Source: Mesorhizobium silamurunense (GTDB taxonomy: Bacteria > Pseudomonadota > Alphaproteobacteria > Rhizobiales > Rhizobiaceae). From it: DNA of 33,035 nucleotides. A model generated the notes under the pieces. It saw only the letters and a list, made by a program, of their open reading frames with translations. It had not been told where the DNA came from and ran no database searches. How positions within the stretch are numbered: the stretch's first letter is position 1; the number at the start of each line of letters is the position of its first letter. The position numbers and the translations under genes were made by a program. The stretch lies in the NCBI RefSeq assembly GCF_014843825.1, contig NZ_JHQR01000219.1:1-33035 (forward strand), given 5' to 3'. Shown here piece by piece: positions 7,421-13,764 of this stretch.

Positions 7421-8218
7421 ATGAATCTGTTTCGCAACGTCGTGTTCGTCGCGGCGATCGCGGGGCTTGTGGCGGGCATCGTGCTCGCCTGCATGCAGGC
7501 CTATGCGACCGTGCCGCTGATCCTCAAGGCGGAAGTCTATGAAAAAGCCGGCGGCGGTCATCACCAAGATCATGCCGCCGTCAGCACAAACAACAATGCG
7601 ATGAGTTCGGCCGCTCCCGCGGACAACGCGATGAGCAGCGCGGCTCCGGCGCCTGCCGAAGCGGCTGCCCCGTCCGAGGACGAAGGCTGGGCGCCGGCCG
7701 ACGGCTACGAGCGCTTCGCCTTCAACGTCGTCGCCAACATCGTCACCGGCATCGGCTTCGCGCTGATCCTGGTCGCGGTCTCCGAATTTGCCGGCGGCAT
7801 CGGCAACTGGCGCCAGGGCGTGTTCTGGGGCCTTGCCGGCTTTGCGGTGTTCACGTTGGCGCCCGGCCTCGGCCTGCCGCCTGAACTGCCGGCAATGCCG
7901 GCGGCCGAGCTCCTGCCGCGCCAGATCTGGTGGATTTCGACAGTGGCCGCGACCGCGATCGGTCTCGGACTGATCGCCTTCCGCAAATCGCTGCCGCTGG
8001 CGATCCTCGCCGTGGCGTTGATCGTGGCGCCGCATATTGTCGGCGCGCCGCAGCCGGACAGCTTCGAAACGGCGATTCCCGAAGGGCTGCATCACCAGTT
8101 CGTGGTGGCGGTGACGCTCACCGATCTGGTGTTCTGGCTGGTGCTTGGGGCTGTCGTCGGCGTGGTGCGCGGCCGCTTCGCCGGCACGGCGACCAGCCTG
8201 CGCGACAGCTTTGCCTGA
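7421..8218 (+). CDS. cbtA: CbtA, membrane subunit of the predicted cobalt transporter
   Basis: A 265-residue membrane protein with about five hydrophobic helices (the first at residues 5-25), matching CbtA. The first periplasmic loop is enlarged (about 46-90): it holds HHQDH, a possible metal-collecting site, then a low-complexity stretch with NAMSSAAPA twice, clearly a recent in-frame duplication. The second half has the usual motifs (FALILVAVSEFAGG, PGLGLPPELPAMPAAELLPRQ, and HHQF near the C terminus). It lies between cbtB and cobU; the cobU start overlaps its stop. Expression should follow the B12 riboswitch. Role in cobalt import is predicted for the family, not shown here. Confidence 0.94.
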   Translation: MNLFRNVVFVAAIAGLVAGIVLACMQAYATVPLILKAEVYEKAGGGHHQDHAAVSTNNNAMSSAAPADNAMSSAAPAPAEAAAPSEDEGWAPADGYERFAFNVVANIVTGIGFALILVAVSEFAGGIGNWRQGVFWGLAGFAVFTLAPGLGLPPELPAMPAAELLPRQIWWISTVAATAIGLGLIAFRKSLPLAILAVALIVAPHIVGAPQPDSFETAIPEGLHHQFVVAVTLTDLVFWLVLGAVVGVVRGRFAGTATSLRDSFA

Positions 8219-8732
8219 TCGCGCCGAGGGTCGTCTGACCTTCATCGTCGGCGGTGCGCGCTCGGGCAAGAGCGCGCATGCCGAGACCCTGGCGACGGCA
8301 GGCCCGTCGCCCTGGATCTACATCGCCACCGCGCAAGCCTATGACGACGAGATGCGCGAGCGCATCGCGCTGCATCGCTCGCGGCGAGGCGAGGGCTGGG
8401 TCACCGTCGATGCGCCGCTCGACCTGGTCGGCGCGATCGAGGCCTTGCCCGACCACCAGCCGGTGGTGATCGATTGCCTGACATTGTGGCTGACCAATCA
8501 TATGCTGGCTGGAAACGACGTCGAGGCCGAGTGCCGGCGGCTCTCGGACGTGCTGTCGCGGCCGCGCGGGCCTTGGTTCGTGGTGTCGAATGAAGTCGGG
8601 CTCGGCATCGTGCCGGACAACGCGCTGGCGCGCCGGTTCCGCGACGCTGCCGGCCGGCTTAACCAGCAGGTCGCAGCCGTCGCCGACAGCGTGCTGATGA
8701 TGGTGGCGGGGCTGCCGCTCAAGGTGAAGTGA
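8211..8732 (+). CDS. cobU: Bifunctional adenosylcobinamide kinase / guanylyltransferase (CobU/CobP)
   Basis: Phosphorylates adenosylcobinamide and transfers GMP to give AdoCbi-GDP, a late step of nucleotide-loop assembly. The N-terminal P-loop GGARSGKS is at about residues 14-21. It is followed by the family motif IALHRSRRGEGWVT, which carries the histidine region used for guanylylation, and by VVIDCLTLWLTNHM and FVVSNEVGLGIVP. The frame is open upstream inside cbtA, but codons before 8211 translate to an unrelated, arginine-rich peptide. The TTG at 8211, overlapping the cbtA stop, gives 173 residues, close to the family's size. No clear Shine-Dalgarno site is seen, so translation is probably coupled to cbtA. 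cobO starts one base after its stop. Confidence 0.93.
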   Translation: MPDRAEGRLTFIVGGARSGKSAHAETLATAGPSPWIYIATAQAYDDEMRERIALHRSRRGEGWVTVDAPLDLVGAIEALPDHQPVVIDCLTLWLTNHMLAGNDVEAECRRLSDVLSRPRGPWFVVSNEVGLGIVPDNALARRFRDAAGRLNQQVAAVADSVLMMVAGLPLKVK

Positions 8733-8733
8733 C

Positions 8734-9363
8734 ATGGCCGAAATCGATGACAAGACCATTGATGAAAGGGACGCCGAGCGCCATCGCGCCAAGATGGCCA
8801 AGCGCAAGGCGGTGCAGGACGCCGAGGTGGCCGGCAAGACGATCGAGAAAGGACTGCTGATCGTCAACACCGGACCGGGCAAGGGCAAGACCACGGCGGC
8901 CTTCGGCTTGGCGCTGAGGATGCTCGGCTACGGCAAGCGCGTCGGCGTCGTCCAGTTCATCAAGGGCAAATGGCACACCGGCGAGAAGGACGCCTTCGCC
9001 GCTTTCGGCGACCGCGTCGTCTGGCATGCGATGGGCGAGGGATTCACCTGGGAAACCCAGGATCTGAAGCGCGACATCGCCGCCGCCGAAGCGGCCTGGG
9101 GGAAAGCGCTTGAACTGATGGCCGATCCGTCGATCAGCCTCGTGGTACTCGACGAGCTCAACATCGCCCTGCGCTACGACTATCTCGATCTGGAAAAAGT
9201 GGTCGCCGCACTGAAGGGTCGCAGAGACGATCTGCATGTCATCGTCACCGGTCGCAACGCTAAGCCGCTGCTAATCGAGGCAGCCGACCTCGTCACCGAA
9301 ATGGGGCTGACCAAGCACCATTTCTCGGCCGGGGTTAAGGCACAGCAGGGCATCGAATTTTAG
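8734..9363 (+). CDS. cobO: Cob(I)yrinic acid a,c-diamide adenosyltransferase CobO
   Basis: Transfers the adenosyl group of ATP to the cobalt of reduced corrinoids (CobO/BtuR/CobA family). It has 209 residues: a polar N-terminal helix (1-38), the P-loop NTGPGKGKTTAA at about 45-56, the Walker-B-like VVLDELNIALRYDYL, and a conserved end VTEMGLTKHHF followed by KAQQGIEF. Length and motifs are standard for this family and distinct from PduO-type enzymes. It begins one base after cobU and is probably the last member of the riboswitch-controlled cbtB-cbtA-cobU-cobO unit. Confidence 0.96.
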   Translation: MAEIDDKTIDERDAERHRAKMAKRKAVQDAEVAGKTIEKGLLIVNTGPGKGKTTAAFGLALRMLGYGKRVGVVQFIKGKWHTGEKDAFAAFGDRVVWHAMGEGFTWETQDLKRDIAAAEAAWGKALELMADPSISLVVLDELNIALRYDYLDLEKVVAALKGRRDDLHVIVTGRNAKPLLIEAADLVTEMGLTKHHFSAGVKAQQGIEF

Positions 9364-9386
9364 CTGCGTACGTTGGGAGACGCCCG

Positions 9387-9701
9387 TTGGAACAAGCGGT
9401 GATTGTCTATCTTCTTCTGAGTGGGGGTCAGGTTGGAGCACCGCAAGAGCGGCAATCGGTTCAAGTTCTAGAAGATCGATTGAACCAAGTCGTTTCAGAT
9501 GCGGGTGTCGGCGAATTTGATGGCGATGAATTCGGCGGGGGCAATTGCACCCTCTATTTGTACGGGCCGGACGCCGAGAAGCTTTTCCATGTGATTGAGC
9601 CGGTGCTGAAATCTTCACCCGTTGCCGCTGGCGGCTACGCGATCAAAAGATTTGGCGCCGCTGCGGATCCCGCCGCGAAGGAAGTCCGCGTCTCGTGGTA
9701 A
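9387..9701 (+). CDS. Small hypothetical protein, more AT-rich than its neighbours
   Basis: A 104-residue soluble protein that I do not assign to a family. It starts at TTG 9387 with GGGAGA six bases upstream, a good ribosome-binding site in favour of this start over GTG 9399. The sequence begins with a hydrophobic strand (AVIVYLLLSGG), has a polar middle with LEDRLNQVV and GEFDGDEFGGG, and ends in an alternating strand pattern (CTLYLYGPDAEKLFHVIEP, GGYAIKRFG). This suggests a small alpha/beta fold, perhaps ferredoxin-like. Its DNA is visibly poorer in G+C than cobO and cobD on either side, so it may have been acquired recently. Nothing links it to cobalamin chemistry except position. Confidence 0.7.
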   Translation: MEQAVIVYLLLSGGQVGAPQERQSVQVLEDRLNQVVSDAGVGEFDGDEFGGGNCTLYLYGPDAEKLFHVIEPVLKSSPVAAGGYAIKRFGAAADPAAKEVRVSW

Positions 9702-9716
9702 AATCGCGTCAGCGCG

Positions 9717-10706
9717 TTAGCCGCCGATCAAAATGGTCAGATAAATCACGATCGCCGACAGGATCCCGACCAGGCCGATCAGCAGCCAGTCGGCGACCCG
9801 GTAGAGCTTCAACGCCTGCCTTATGTCGGTGCTCTCGGCCTCACTGCGGCCACCTTCGCCCATGAAGGCGTCCTCAACGACCTCGCCGCCGTAGCTGCGC
9901 GGCCCGGCCAGCACCAAACCCAGGGCACCGGCCATGGCGGCTTCCGGCCAGCCGGCATTGGGCGAACGGTGTTTCTTCGCGTCGCGCCGCATCACCTGCC
10001 AGGCATTGCGAGGATCGGCGCCCTTGACCAGGAAGGCCGCGAGCACGATCAGCAGGCCGGTGAGCCGCGAGGCCGGCAGGTTGATCAGATCGTCGAATCG
10101 TGCGGCGGCGCGGCCGAAGGCCTCATGTTTCGGCGTACGATGACCGATCATCGAATCAGCGGTGTTGGCCGCCTTGTACGCCACGCCGCCGGCCAGCCCG
10201 CCTATGCCGGTCCAGATGGCGGGCGCGACGATACCGTCGGAGAAATTCTCGGCCAGGCTTTCGATCGCGGCGCGGGCGATGCCCGCCTTGTCGAGCTTTT
10301 CCGGATCGCGGCCGACGATGCGCGAAACGGCGATGCGGCCGAGCGTCAGGCCGCCGGTCTCCAGCGCATCGGCGACATCCTCGACATGTTCGGCGAGGCT
10401 CTTCTGCGACAACAGCGAAGAGCCGAGGATAGCCGCGATAACCAGGCCCGAGGGGAAGATCAGCCAGAGCAGGAAATGCAGCGTCAGGCCGATGGCGGCC
10501 GGCACCAGCAAGATGACCAGAAGGGCCTGGACGCCGCGACGGCGACGCAATTCGTCGGAATCGGTGGCGCGGTTGAGCCTGCGATCGAGAAAGGATATCA
10601 GCCTGCCGATCCAGGTTACCGGATGGCCGATGGCGTTAAACAGCCAGTCCGGATAGCCAAGGACGCGTTCAACGGCGAGTGACAGGAAAGCGATCAGAAT
10701 CGACAT
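9717..10706 (-). CDS. cobD: Adenosylcobinamide-phosphate synthase CobD/CbiB
   Basis: An inner-membrane protein of 329 residues that joins adenosylcobyric acid to (R)-1-amino-2-propanol phosphate or a related amine. Family motifs are all visible: the N-terminal GYPDWLFNAIGHPVTWIGRL (about 18-37), ARAAIESLAENFSDGIVAP (about 144-162), ANTADSMIGHR, FDDLINLPASRLTG and the C-terminal SPNAGWPEAAMAGALG. Several hydrophobic helices, including the last 25 residues, anchor it. It converges on the small hypothetical gene and is divergent from cobC; the ATG codons of the two genes overlap (CATG at 10704-10707). The amine comes from the product of CobC, the gene next door. Confidence 0.97.
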   Translation of the reverse strand: MSILIAFLSLAVERVLGYPDWLFNAIGHPVTWIGRLISFLDRRLNRATDSDELRRRRGVQALLVILLVPAAIGLTLHFLLWLIFPSGLVIAAILGSSLLSQKSLAEHVEDVADALETGGLTLGRIAVSRIVGRDPEKLDKAGIARAAIESLAENFSDGIVAPAIWTGIGGLAGGVAYKAANTADSMIGHRTPKHEAFGRAAARFDDLINLPASRLTGLLIVLAAFLVKGADPRNAWQVMRRDAKKHRSPNAGWPEAAMAGALGLVLAGPRSYGGEVVEDAFMGEGGRSEAESTDIRQALKLYRVADWLLIGLVGILSAIVIYLTILIGG

Positions 10707-10707
10707 G
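10704..10707. other. Overlapping divergent start codons of cobD and cobC
   Basis: The four bases CATG hold the ATG of cobC on the plus strand (10705-10707) and the ATG of cobD on the minus strand (10706-10704). Each gene's ribosome-binding site and promoter must then lie inside the other's coding sequence. AGGAAAG at 10684-10690 is a distant candidate ribosome-binding site for cobC. Confidence 0.6.
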
Positions 10708-11760
10708 AAGCTTCTAGGCGGAGCGATTGCAGCGGTTGATCACGGCGGCAGCCTTGGGCGGGCAAGCGCTCTCTTTCCTCATGCGCCACAGCCTTTCGTT
10801 GATCTCTCGACAGGTATCAATCCGCACTCCTATCCGCTTTTCGATCTGCCCGCCACCGCCCTGACCCGATTGCCGGAGACAGGACGGCTGCGCGAATTGG
10901 CCGAAATTGCGGCCAGAGCCTATGGCGCGCCGTCGGCGGCGCATGTCGTGGCAGCGCCCGGCACGCAGATCCTCTTGCCGCGCGTCGCTTCGCTGGTGAG
11001 GCCCGGCAAGGCGCTGGTGCTCGGTCCGACCTATGCCGAGCACGCCCGGGCCGCCGCGATCGCGGGCCATGCGGTTGCGGATGTGCGCGATTTCGACGCC
11101 TTGGCGGGCGCGGACCTTGCCGTGCTGGTCAACCCGAACAATCCGGATGGGCAAGTGATCGAGAGGGATCGATTGCTCGATCTCGCCGCGCGGCTTCGCG
11201 CGAAGGGCGGCCTGCTGGTCGTCGACGAAGCCTTCATGGATGTTGGCCCGATTGAGCACAGCCTGGCCGGCGATGTCGGGGAGGGCAGCATCGTGGTGCT
11301 GCGCTCCTTCGGCAAGTTCTTCGGCCTTGCCGGCGTCAGGCTCGGCTTCGCGCTTGCCGACACGCTGACGGTCGAGCGGCTGGACGCGCAGCTTGGGCCG
11401 TGGGCTGTTGCCGGACCTGCGCTCGAATACGGCATCCGCGCGTTGGCGGACACCAAGTGGCTAGGCGAGGTGCGACAGCGCCTGGCAGGCGATGCCATGC
11501 GCCTGGACGCGCTGCTTGCTCGATTCGAGGTTCCGGTCGCTGGCGGCACCAGTTTGTTCCGCTATTTGTCCTTGCCTGATGCTCAATCCTTGTTTTCCGC
11601 GCTTGGCGAGCGCGGCATCCTGCTTCGTCATTTTGCCGACCGGCCACAAGTCTTGCGAGCCGGCCTCCCGGGCAGCGAGGCCGAATGGCAGCGTCTCGAA
11701 AGCGCGCTTGCCGCCTGGGCCGAGCGGCGCAAGGATATGGGCAAGGAGTCCGGAAGATGA
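10705..11760 (+). CDS. cobC: Threonine-phosphate decarboxylase CobC (PLP-dependent)
   Basis: A class I/II aminotransferase-fold enzyme that decarboxylates L-threonine O-3-phosphate to aminopropanol phosphate for CobD. It has 351 residues. The N terminus carries the CobC signature (DHGGSLGRASALFP about 12-25, then FVDLSTGINP 31-40). The PLP site follows: NPNNPDG at about 143-149, DEAF near 174-177 and the Schiff-base lysine K204 in LRSFGKFFGLAGVRLG. The C-terminal RAGLPGSEAEW motif is present. It shares its first bases with divergent cobD, and its TGA overlaps the ATG of the phosphatase gene (ATGA at 11757-11760), so the two are coupled. No B12 riboswitch precedes it. Confidence 0.96.
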   Translation: MKLLGGAIAAVDHGGSLGRASALFPHAPQPFVDLSTGINPHSYPLFDLPATALTRLPETGRLRELAEIAARAYGAPSAAHVVAAPGTQILLPRVASLVRPGKALVLGPTYAEHARAAAIAGHAVADVRDFDALAGADLAVLVNPNNPDGQVIERDRLLDLAARLRAKGGLLVVDEAFMDVGPIEHSLAGDVGEGSIVVLRSFGKFFGLAGVRLGFALADTLTVERLDAQLGPWAVAGPALEYGIRALADTKWLGEVRQRLAGDAMRLDALLARFEVPVAGGTSLFRYLSLPDAQSLFSALGERGILLRHFADRPQVLRAGLPGSEAEWQRLESALAAWAERRKDMGKESGR

Positions 11761-12266
11761 TCCATGTCTGTTCGCTGTCGAAGGTCGAGGAAACGGTGTC
11801 GAGGACCGGCGCGGAGCGCTTGTTGTCGCTGCTCGCCGCCGGCACCGAAGTGACGCGCCCGGCCTCCATCCTGGCCGAAAACCATCTGCACCTGGTCATG
11901 CACGACATCGCCGTCGCGCAGGAAGGAATGACCATGCCGGGCGAGGAGCATGTGCGTGCGCTGCTCGACTTCGCCTATCGCTGGGACCGGGCAAAGCCGC
12001 TGGTCGTGCACTGCTATGCCGGCATCAGCCGCTCAACCGCTTCGGCCTACATCATCGCGGCGGCGCTGGCGCCCAAGCGCGACGAAGCGGAGCTGGCCAA
12101 GACGCTGCGCTTTCTCTCGCCGACGGCGACCCCCAATCCACGGCTGATTGCGGTGGCCGACACCTTGCTCGGGCGCGACGGCCGCATGATCGCGGCGATC
12201 GAAGCGATCGGGCGCGGCGCCGACGCGTTTGAAGGGACGCCCTTCGAGCTGGATATCCAGGCTTAA
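11757..12266 (+). CDS. Protein-tyrosine/dual-specificity-like phosphatase coupled to cobC
   Basis: A 169-residue cytoplasmic protein with the cysteine-phosphatase signature HCYAGISRSTAS (about 83-94): catalytic Cys, P-loop Arg and the Ser/Thr after it. An Asp in HLVMHDIAVAQEG (about 50) is a candidate general acid. Rhizobial relatives are usually annotated simply as tyrosine phosphatase family protein. The ATG overlaps the cobC stop, so it is made with CobC. It is therefore tempting to link it to a phosphate ester in the cobalamin pathway, although no evidence shows this. Its TAA overlaps the stop of the convergent creatininase-family gene. Confidence 0.88.
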   Translation: MIHVCSLSKVEETVSRTGAERLLSLLAAGTEVTRPASILAENHLHLVMHDIAVAQEGMTMPGEEHVRALLDFAYRWDRAKPLVVHCYAGISRSTASAYIIAAALAPKRDEAELAKTLRFLSPTATPNPRLIAVADTLLGRDGRMIAAIEAIGRGADAFEGTPFELDIQA

Positions 12267-13060
12267 AGCAGCCAGTCCGCAAGCTTCGCCTTACGAACAT
12301 CCCTGACAAGGCTGACAAATCCATCCGCCTGATGCTCAGCGGTCAGCCGGCCCTTCTCAGCCGTGGCGAGGCTGGCGTCGCCGACCACGCCGTTGGCGTT
12401 GAGGTCGCTGGCGATCCAGGCGAAGGCATGCGTTCCGGTGTGGCGCAGCAGGGCGAATTCCTTTTCGGCGCGGCCGACATTCGAGACGAAACTGTCGGCC
12501 TTGCCCATGTCGACGAGATCGGGCCGGAAATGCAGCATCAGCGAGGTCTCGACATCACCGCCATGTATGCCGTGACGGTCCTCCAGCTCGGTGTACATGC
12601 CGGCCGGGCGGCCGAAGCGCTGCCAGCTCGTCTTCACCGCCAGCATCTTTGCGCGCACGCGCAGTTCGCGCGTGACGATGCCCATGATCTCCTCATTGCC
12701 GCCATGCGAGTTGACGACGATCAGCTTTTTGACACCGGCGCGCGCGACCGAGAGGCCGAGCTCGGTCCAGGCATCCACAAGAGTCGTGGCCGGCAGCGTG
12801 AGCGTGCCCGGCGCATGCAGATGCTCGTTCGACTTGCCGATCGCCTGGACCGGCAGGATGCGGATATCGAGGTCGTCGGGCAGGCGGGCGATCACCGTCT
12901 CCAGCATGCCCATCATGATCGAGGTGTCGGTCGAGACCGGAAGGTGAGGGCCATGCTGCTCGATCGCCGCCACCGGCAGTATGGCAATTGTCGCTTCCGG
13001 GTCGACCGAGGCGTATTCGGTCATCCGGTAGTCGCCCCACCACACACGTCTTGTCGTCAC
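12263..13060 (-). CDS. Creatininase-family amidohydrolase
   Basis: A 265-residue cytoplasmic metal-dependent hydrolase of the creatininase family, which also includes the formylamino-pyrimidine deformylase ArfB and MftE. Metal-ligand motifs are intact: IEQHGPHLP (about 33-41), STDTSIM, NSHGGNEE (about 116-123) and HGIHGGDVETSLML. The start is GTG 13060 with GGAGA five bases upstream. Against my recollection of Pseudomonas creatininase, the tryptophan just before the HGG..ETS motif (GWDIEHGG) is missing here (DRHGIHGG), so creatinine should not be assumed as substrate. It follows ridA on the same strand by 67 bases, probably as one operon, and its stop overlaps that of the convergent phosphatase. 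Confidence 0.9.
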   Translation of the reverse strand: MTTRRVWWGDYRMTEYASVDPEATIAILPVAAIEQHGPHLPVSTDTSIMMGMLETVIARLPDDLDIRILPVQAIGKSNEHLHAPGTLTLPATTLVDAWTELGLSVARAGVKKLIVVNSHGGNEEIMGIVTRELRVRAKMLAVKTSWQRFGRPAGMYTELEDRHGIHGGDVETSLMLHFRPDLVDMGKADSFVSNVGRAEKEFALLRHTGTHAFAWIASDLNANGVVGDASLATAEKGRLTAEHQADGFVSLVRDVRKAKLADWLL

Positions 13061-13127
13061 TTTCGTCTCCCGATGGACTTGCTGTTCGGCCTGGAGGTCT
13101 AAAGCGCCTGGCCATTCCGGGCAACAG

Positions 13128-13511
13128 CTAGCCTGCTGCCAGAACCTCCACCTCGACCTTGAATTCCGGGCGCGCGAAGCCGGAAACGATCATCAGCGTC
13201 GAAGCCGGCGCCGGATCGGAAAAGAGGCGATTGCGGACATCCATATAGGCCTGCAAATGCGCGCGATCGGTGACGAAGGCGTTGATGCGCACGACATCGT
13301 TCAGCGTCAGCCCGGCTTCGCTGAGAATCGCGGCAATGTTCTTGAAGCAGAGCTCTGTCTGCGCGCCGGCATCCTCGGGAACGGCATCATCTGGAGCTAT
13401 GCCCAGCTGACCCGAGCACAGGACAATGCGCTTTCCCACCGGAATTTCGACGCCGTGGCTATAGCGGGCAAAGGGCGGCTTGATCGATTGGGGGGCAAGG
13501 TATTTGAGCAT
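13128..13511 (-). CDS. RidA/YjgF/Rut-family protein
   Basis: A 127-residue protein of the trimeric RidA (YER057c/UK114) superfamily, recognisable from VLCSGQLGIAPDD, the FKNIAAILSEAGLTLNDVV helix, FVTDRAHLQAYMDVRN and the end FKVEVEVLA. Canonical RidA uses an arginine in a PARS motif (Arg105 in the enteric protein) to bind the carboxylate of 2-imino acids. Here the equivalent region reads PAPAST, with no arginine. It therefore belongs with the Rid subgroups lacking imine-deaminase activity, which often sit in catabolic operons. The ATG at 13511 has AGGAGA close upstream. It is the first gene of the ridA-creatininase operon, divergent from the ABC transporter genes. Confidence 0.92.
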   Translation of the reverse strand: MLKYLAPQSIKPPFARYSHGVEIPVGKRIVLCSGQLGIAPDDAVPEDAGAQTELCFKNIAAILSEAGLTLNDVVRINAFVTDRAHLQAYMDVRNRLFSDPAPASTLMIVSGFARPEFKVEVEVLAAG

Positions 13512-13590
13512 GGCATTCTCCTGTCCGCAGGCAGACTAAGGCTGGATTCACAAAACCTTCAAGATGCGGCGAATGCCACCCGGGCGATTA

Positions 13591-13604
13591 TGGACAGCCG
13601 TCCA
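13591..13604. promoter_or_regulatory. Inverted repeat upstream of the sigma-54 promoter
   Basis: TGGAC (13591-13595), a four-base spacer and GTCCA (13600-13604) form a 14-base operator-like palindrome. It is followed by an A6 run and a second small palindrome GGCACGATGCC (13612-13622). It lies about 115 bases upstream of the expected start of the sigma-54 promoter, a normal distance for an enhancer-binding protein. The binding protein is unknown. Confidence 0.4.
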
Positions 13605-13686
13605 AAAAATAGGCACGATGCCCCTCGTACAGCATGACCCGTCCGGTCTCGGCAATGACTGCCGCGCAAGCAGGCGGCCCAGGCGG

Positions 13687-13702
13687 TGGCATGTGTCTTG
13701 CT
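13687..13702 (+). promoter_or_regulatory. Sigma-54 (RpoN) promoter of the ABC transporter operon
   Basis: TGGCATGTGTCTTGCT matches the sigma-54 consensus TGGCACG-N4-TTGCT at every defined position but one, with exact GG-GC spacing. It sits in the 253-base divergent gap between ridA and the binding-protein gene. Transcription would begin near 13713, giving a 5' leader of about 50 bases. RpoN control in rhizobia commonly means nitrogen limitation (NtrC) or another enhancer-binding activator. Confidence 0.75.
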
Positions 13703-13764
13703 TCTTGAACAAATGGTGTCGAGCCCAGCGCGCAGCGCGCCGGAGCCAAGAGAGGGTGATGTTT

